Source: Candidatus Krumholzibacteriia bacterium (GTDB lineage Bacteria > Krumholzibacteriota > Krumholzibacteriia > JAJRXK01). From it: 64,000 bases of DNA. A program made the translations under genes and the position numbers. The stretch's first letter is position 1. Each line of letters starts with the position of its first letter. The stretch is from contig JAOZPE010000001.1 of the NCBI GenBank assembly GCA_029932915.1, positions 96,222-160,221 on the forward strand. The letters are read 5' to 3'. The notes below the pieces were generated by a model that was not told where the DNA came from, made no database searches, and saw only the letters and a program-made list of their open reading frames with translations. This document shows positions 59,017-64,000 of this stretch, one piece after another.

Positions 59017-60261
59017 GTGAACACCTTGCATCCGGCCCCTCAGGAAGATCACAGCGATGGCATCCTTCGCCGTCGAGAGCATCTGCGGGAACTGCTCGAT
59101 GCCCATGTTCCGGCCGACGAAATCGAGGCCACTCATCTGCGGCGGATGCGCGAGCTCCTGGAGAACGACGACGATCCATTCTCCCGCTCGCACTTCCATC
59201 CCGGCCACTTCACCGCCAGCGCCTTCGTGCTCGATCCCGAGCAACGCCGCCTGGTGTTCATCCACCATCTCCAGCTTCAGCGTTGGCTTCAGCCCGGAGG
59301 CCACGTCGACCCCACGGACCAAGACGTACTGGCTGCCGCCCGGCGCGAGGTGAAGGAGGAGTGCGGTCTGGTCGATCTGCGTCTGGTCGGCGAAGGTCTG
59401 CTCGATGTCGACGTGCATCGGATTCCGGCTCGTGCGGCCGGCAAGGACCGCCTGGCCGAACCCTCCCACGAGCACTTCGATCTGCGCTTCGTCTTCCACT
59501 CGCGCAAGACGCGCCTGCGGCCGGCCAGCGACGCGGTCGACGCGCGATGGATCCCTTTCGACGAGGTGGACCGGCTCGGTGCGGGTGAGTCGCTGCGACG
59601 GGCCGTCCGCAAGCTGAAGGAACGTCCATGGCGTTACCCCCACTACTGGCGGGCCCAGTTCGTCGACGGACACTACCCCTGGGAGCTGGGAGAGCCTTCG
59701 CCCACACTCCTCGAATTGGCCCAGGACCATCTGCCTCACCCCGAACGCGGAGAAACCCCGGCGCGGGTCCTCGTGCCCGGTTGCGGACGGGGAGACGATG
59801 CACTGGCCCTGGCCCGCCTGGGGCACCGCGTCTGTGCGCTCGACTGGTCGGCGACGGCGCTGAGGGAACTCACCGCACGCGCCGAGGAGGAAGGTCTGAC
59901 GGTGGAGATCCACGAGGGCAGTGCCTTCGATCTGCCTGCTTCCTTTCTCGGGGCCTTCGACGCCTGGGCCGAACACACCTTCTTCTGCGCCGTCGATCCC
60001 GACGAAAGGGCGCGCTACGCCGTGGCTGCGGCCCGTGCCCTGCGGCCGGGCGGTCTGCTGCTGGGGGCGGTGTTCCTGGGCGAGAATCCCCCACAGGGCT
60101 CCTCGTACGCGGCGAACCGCCCGCCGTGGCTCACGCCCCGCGGCGAATTCGAAGCGCTGTTTGCCCGTGACTTCGAGATCGTGGCCCTGTGGCCTTCGGC
60201 GGTGGCGCCGGCCCGGCGCAGCAAGGTCGAGTGGGGGGCGGTGTTGAGGAAGAAGGGGTGA
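59017..60261 (+). CDS. NUDIX hydrolase fused to TPMT-like SAM methyltransferase
   Basis: NUDIX box GGHVDPTDQDVLAAARREVKEECGL; methyltransferase VLVPGCGRGDDALALARLGHRVCALDWSATALREL, TFFCAVDPDERARYAVAAARALRPGG. Probable GTG start 59017. Confidence 0.88.
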   Translation: MNTLHPAPQEDHSDGILRRREHLRELLDAHVPADEIEATHLRRMRELLENDDDPFSRSHFHPGHFTASAFVLDPEQRRLVFIHHLQLQRWLQPGGHVDPTDQDVLAAARREVKEECGLVDLRLVGEGLLDVDVHRIPARAAGKDRLAEPSHEHFDLRFVFHSRKTRLRPASDAVDARWIPFDEVDRLGAGESLRRAVRKLKERPWRYPHYWRAQFVDGHYPWELGEPSPTLLELAQDHLPHPERGETPARVLVPGCGRGDDALALARLGHRVCALDWSATALRELTARAEEEGLTVEIHEGSAFDLPASFLGAFDAWAEHTFFCAVDPDERARYAVAAARALRPGGLLLGAVFLGENPPQGSSYAANRPPWLTPRGEFEALFARDFEIVALWPSAVAPARRSKVEWGAVLRKKG

Positions 60262-60311
60262 CGGCACGGCTGAGCCCTGAGTGGCAAAGCGTCCCCGGTT
60301 CCTTCCCCTGC

Positions 60312-63300
60312 TCACTGCAACAACTCCACCTTCTCGGCGGTGAGGGTAAGGCTACCGTGGTCGTCCTCCACCCGGCCGGTGACCAGGTAGGGCCCGCGGG
60401 TGAGCAGTACGTGTCCCCAGCGTCGGTAGACGCGCGGAAACAGCGTCACCTCGATGAGATCGGTCTCGTCTTCGAGACTCAGGAACTTCATCGGCTCCCC
60501 GCTGCGCTGGACGGTGGTGCTCTTGGCGGCGATGAGGATGCCCGCCACTCTCACCCGCCGGCCCACATGATGGACGAGTTCGCGGGCGGGCAGCACACCG
60601 CGGCCGTCGAGATGGGCGCGCAGCATCCCCATCGGGTGCAGGCTCGCACTCAGATCGAGCCCTTCCTGTTCGAGGCGCAGCCGTTGGCGGGCGCTCCAGT
60701 CGGGGATGCGCGGGACGATGGAGGCATCTTGGCTCGTCCCCATCTCGCTTTCGGGAAAGAGGGAAGCGAGCCCGCCTGCGCGGGCGACGGGGTGGGCCGC
60801 AGGCGCTCGGTGATGTCGCTGCTGCCGCCGCAGGATCTTGTGTTTCCACAGCAGTTCGGGCCGGCTGAGTTCGAAGCCGTCCATCGCTCCGACGCGGATG
60901 AGGGCGTCGATCTCATTCTCACTGGCCTCCCTCACCCGGTGTAGCACGTCGCTCAGGGAGACGAAGAAACCCCGGCTCTCCCGTTCACGCACGATGGCCT
61001 GCATGGTCGCGGTGGAAAGCCCTTTCACTTGCATGAGCCCCATGCGCAGCTCGCGGTCTCTTCCGGTGAAGACGATCTCGCTGTGGTTGATGTCGGGAAG
61101 GAGGATCTTCAGGCCGAGCCTTCGCGCCTCCTCGAGGTAGGCGCTCGCATGGTAGTAGCCGCCCTGGTTGCTCAGGACCGCGGCCATGAACTCGGCCGGC
61201 CAGTGGACCTTGAGGTAGACGGCCTGGAAGCTCACCACCGCGTAGGCGGCCGAGTGCGCCTTGCAGAAGGCGTAGCCGGCGAAGCTCTCCATCTGCCGCC
61301 AGATCTCCGTGGCGACCGCGTCGTCGACACCGCGCCGGCGGGCGCCATTCAGAAACTTCTTCTTCAGCGAGAGAAACTGGTCGGTGGTTCCCTTGAAGCT
61401 CATGGCGCGGCGCATGAGATCGGCCTCGCCCAGGCTCAGCCCGCCGATGATGTGGGCCACCCGCATCACGTCCTCCTGGTAGACCATCACCCCATAGGTC
61501 TCGTCGAGAAAGGCCAGGTCAGGATGTAGGCGCTGAGGTGGCTCCAATCCCAAATGCGCCTGTACGTAGCGGCGCATCATGCCGCTGTCGCTGGGGCCGG
61601 GGCGGATGAGCGAGGAGGCGGCGACCACCAGGGGAAAAGTATCAGCCTGCAGTTTGCGCAGCAGGGCGCGCATGCCCGGCGATTCCACGTAGAAGCAGCC
61701 CATGGTCTCGCCGCGGCCCATGGCCCGACGGGTGGCCGGGTCATCGGAGTAGTCCTGTTGGAAGTCGATGCGCCGGCCGGTGTGGCGATGGACCGCCTCG
61801 ACCGTGTCGGCCACCACCGACAGCCCGCGCTGGGCGAGCAGATCGATCTTCACCAGGCCGATGTCCTCCATCGAGTACATGTCCAGCTGGCTGATGATGA
61901 AGCCCTTGCGCGACCACTGCAGGGGGAAGCGGTCGGTCAACGGCGTGCGGCCGATGACGATGCCCCCGGCGTGGGTGCCCATGTGACGGGGGAAGCCTTC
62001 CAGGGAAAGCCCCACCTCCAGGATGCTGCGCCAGGGTTCCTCGTGCAGGGGCAGCTCGCGGGCCTCGGGGATGCGCTCCTGCCAGCTCGCAAGGTCCTGC
62101 AGGCTGCGATGGGGGAGGTGGTCGGTGACCGGGGTGATCTCGCGATCGCTCAGACCGAGGGTCCTGGCCACCTCGCGCACACCGCTGCGCGCGGCGAAGC
62201 GCGCGATGGAGCCGATCATGGCGACACGGTCGGGCCCATAGCGTTCGTAGACGTAGCGCAGGACCTTGTCGCGGCGGCGCCAGCAGAAATCCAGATCGAT
62301 GTCCGGCGGGTTGACGCGCTCGGGGTTGAGGAAACGCTGGAAGAAGAGATCGTGGGCGAGAGGATCGATGTTGGTGATGCCCAGCACATAGCAGAGCAGG
62401 CTGTTGGCGGCCGAGCCACGGCCCACCACCGGGATGCCCTCCTCGTGGGCGAAGCGCGCGATGTCCCACACCACCAGCAGGTACTCGGCGAAGCCCAGGC
62501 GGGTGACCACCTGCATCTCCTCCTGGAGGCGCTCCATGGCCCGTGGCGGGATGGGCTGGAAGCGCCGGGCCAAACCGTCGAAGGCGATCTTCCACAGATG
62601 GCTCTCGGTGGTCTCCCCCGCTGGCAGGGGGAACTGGGGATAGCTCCACTTCCCCAGTTCCATCTCGAAGGCACAGGCCTCGGCGATGTCCGCGGTGGCG
62701 GCCACTGCCTGGGGGAATTCGTCGAAGAGGGTGACCATCTCCTCGGGCGGGCGCAGCCAGGCGCCCTCCGGGGCGAGATCGGCGGCGGCCACCCCGGCGA
62801 GGGTGCTGCGGGTGCGGATGGCGCTGAGAACACGTTGGGTGAGAAGGCCGTCGGGCTCGGCGAACCACACTTCGCCGCTGGCCACCGTCGGCAGATGGAG
62901 GCTTCGGGCGAGCTGATCGAGGTGGCGCAGACGGCGGCGATTGGGCACGCGCGGAGCGTGGCGCCAGATCTCCACCGCTTCCAGCGGTGAACGGGGGCCG
63001 GCCAGGCGCTCCGGATGGGGGATGCACTCCTGCCAGGCGAGGAGGACATGGAGGGGGGAGAGGCTGCTTTCGCCACGCGGCGTGCGGTTGCCCCCTGCTC
63101 CAGCTGTTCTCCGCGTCACCAGCGGCGCCCAGCTTCGCAGCAGATCGACATCGTCGCTCAGCACGAAGAGATCGTGGGGGTGTTCCACCAGGAGCTGGCG
63201 TACCGTCTGGCCGAGCTCGAAGTCGGGCCGCAGCTGCCGCAGGCTCACGGCGCGGCAGAGGGCGGCCCAGCCCTCCTCGTTGCGAGCGAGCAGCACCGCC

Positions 63301-63650
63301 CGCCTCTGGGCTCCGCGCAGGGGACCCGAGGGTACCCGGAAGGTGCCCTTGGCTTCACCAGCTGTGGTGCCCCCGGCTTCCCCGGTGGTGGTGCTCCCGG
63401 CTTCGCCCGGACCGCGCTTGCCGGCTTCGTTCTCCGCGCTGAGTTCGACGCCGTGGACGGGTGTGATGCCGGCGGCGGCACAGGCCTTCTGGAACACCAC
63501 GTTGCCCCACACCCCGTTCCGATCGGTCAGGGCCAGGTGGCTCTGGCCCTGCCGGGCCGCGCGCTCGACCAGATCGGCCACGGAGGAGGCGCCCGCGAGC
63601 ATGCTGTAATGACTGCGGACATGCAGATGGACGAAGGAGGCGTGGGGCAT
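60312..63650 (-). CDS. DNA polymerase III alpha subunit (DnaE/DnaE2-like)
   Basis: PHP domain VHLHVRSHYSMLAGASSVADLVERA; VVGRGSAANSLLCYVLGITNIDPLAHDLFFQRFLNPERVNPPDIDLDF; VMVYQEDVMRVAHIIGGLSLGEADLMRRAMSFK. Confidence 0.94.
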   Translation of the reverse strand: MPHASFVHLHVRSHYSMLAGASSVADLVERAARQGQSHLALTDRNGVWGNVVFQKACAAAGITPVHGVELSAENEAGKRGPGEAGSTTTGEAGGTTAGEAKGTFRVPSGPLRGAQRRAVLLARNEEGWAALCRAVSLRQLRPDFELGQTVRQLLVEHPHDLFVLSDDVDLLRSWAPLVTRRTAGAGGNRTPRGESSLSPLHVLLAWQECIPHPERLAGPRSPLEAVEIWRHAPRVPNRRRLRHLDQLARSLHLPTVASGEVWFAEPDGLLTQRVLSAIRTRSTLAGVAAADLAPEGAWLRPPEEMVTLFDEFPQAVAATADIAEACAFEMELGKWSYPQFPLPAGETTESHLWKIAFDGLARRFQPIPPRAMERLQEEMQVVTRLGFAEYLLVVWDIARFAHEEGIPVVGRGSAANSLLCYVLGITNIDPLAHDLFFQRFLNPERVNPPDIDLDFCWRRRDKVLRYVYERYGPDRVAMIGSIARFAARSGVREVARTLGLSDREITPVTDHLPHRSLQDLASWQERIPEARELPLHEEPWRSILEVGLSLEGFPRHMGTHAGGIVIGRTPLTDRFPLQWSRKGFIISQLDMYSMEDIGLVKIDLLAQRGLSVVADTVEAVHRHTGRRIDFQQDYSDDPATRRAMGRGETMGCFYVESPGMRALLRKLQADTFPLVVAASSLIRPGPSDSGMMRRYVQAHLGLEPPQRLHPDLAFLDETYGVMVYQEDVMRVAHIIGGLSLGEADLMRRAMSFKGTTDQFLSLKKKFLNGARRRGVDDAVATEIWRQMESFAGYAFCKAHSAAYAVVSFQAVYLKVHWPAEFMAAVLSNQGGYYHASAYLEEARRLGLKILLPDINHSEIVFTGRDRELRMGLMQVKGLSTATMQAIVRERESRGFFVSLSDVLHRVREASENEIDALIRVGAMDGFELSRPELLWKHKILRRQQRHHRAPAAHPVARAGGLASLFPESEMGTSQDASIVPRIPDWSARQRLRLEQEGLDLSASLHPMGMLRAHLDGRGVLPARELVHHVGRRVRVAGILIAAKSTTVQRSGEPMKFLSLEDETDLIEVTLFPRVYRRWGHVLLTRGPYLVTGRVEDDHGSLTLTAEKVELLQ

Positions 63651-64000
63651 GGAGGGCTCGTTTCGGTTTCAGCGATTCAGCCTCATGGTTTCGATCTTTG
63701 TTTGCCTGCAAAAAGGGCAAGGAAACCCCCTTTGCAGACAGACCGGATCTCCAACCCTGCCGAGGATTCAACGCCATCGTCGCCGGACAGCGACGTGCCC
63801 GGTGACGATGGAGGTCTTCATTTGTTCGGGGAGGTGGAATCAATCTACCACAAAATCCGTTTGGCTCAAGGAGAAAGATCACCCTCCGCAGGACAGGATG
63901 GAGGGAGCCGGTGAGGGGTCTCCTCGATCCACCATCTGCGCGCCCGGGCCGGTTTCGATGTGACGGCGGGTTTCGCTCCCATCGTGGGCGCTCTGCTGGC

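Noticed and set aside
63649-63963. Forward ORF at the right edge of the window
   Set aside because: Overlaps the promoter region of the polymerase and has no domain-like sequence.
1-64000. CRISPR arrays, tRNA/rRNA genes, transposons or prophage
   Set aside because: No regularly spaced repeats, recognisable tRNA/rRNA sequences, transposase, integrase or phage structural motifs were seen; tRNAscan/Infernal would be needed to exclude a tRNA.

Overview
This is a GC-rich, gene-dense bacterial chromosomal window. Gene content suggests an FCB-group or related deep-branching Gram-negative lineage, which is inference: PorX/PorY-like pair, T9SS/FlgD-type C-terminal domain, LptD/OstA, RND pump. Most of it is core metabolism: pyrF, serS, tsaE-tsaB-rimI, accD, folC, ROK kinase, lptD, HU, cysteine synthase, alr, feoAB, RND efflux, mdh, rpsA-like, dnaE-like. 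No CRISPR array, rRNA, transposase or prophage was recognised. Main observations: (1) a probable selenoprotein at 14708-16066, an UshA/5'-nucleotidase-like N-terminus fused to a tetraheme c554-like domain, with an in-frame TGA in the conserved CG-C position and a SECIS-like hairpin directly downstream; (2) a single-chain tandem-Fur regulator near feoAB, with related TGAAA...TTTCA palindromes at both promoters; (3) a strong sigma54-type -24/-12 promoter followed by a long structured leader with mutually exclusive hairpins, near a 1455-aa TPR/sigma54 activator; (4) a beta-barrel-like/PLD fusion preceded by an array of TGTCCG palindromes; (5) a compositionally distinct three-gene cassette with a Cys-rich lipoprotein and a beta-propeller; (6) a NUDIX-TPMT-like methyltransferase fusion. 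All calls come from reading the sequence and supplied translations. No database search was run.
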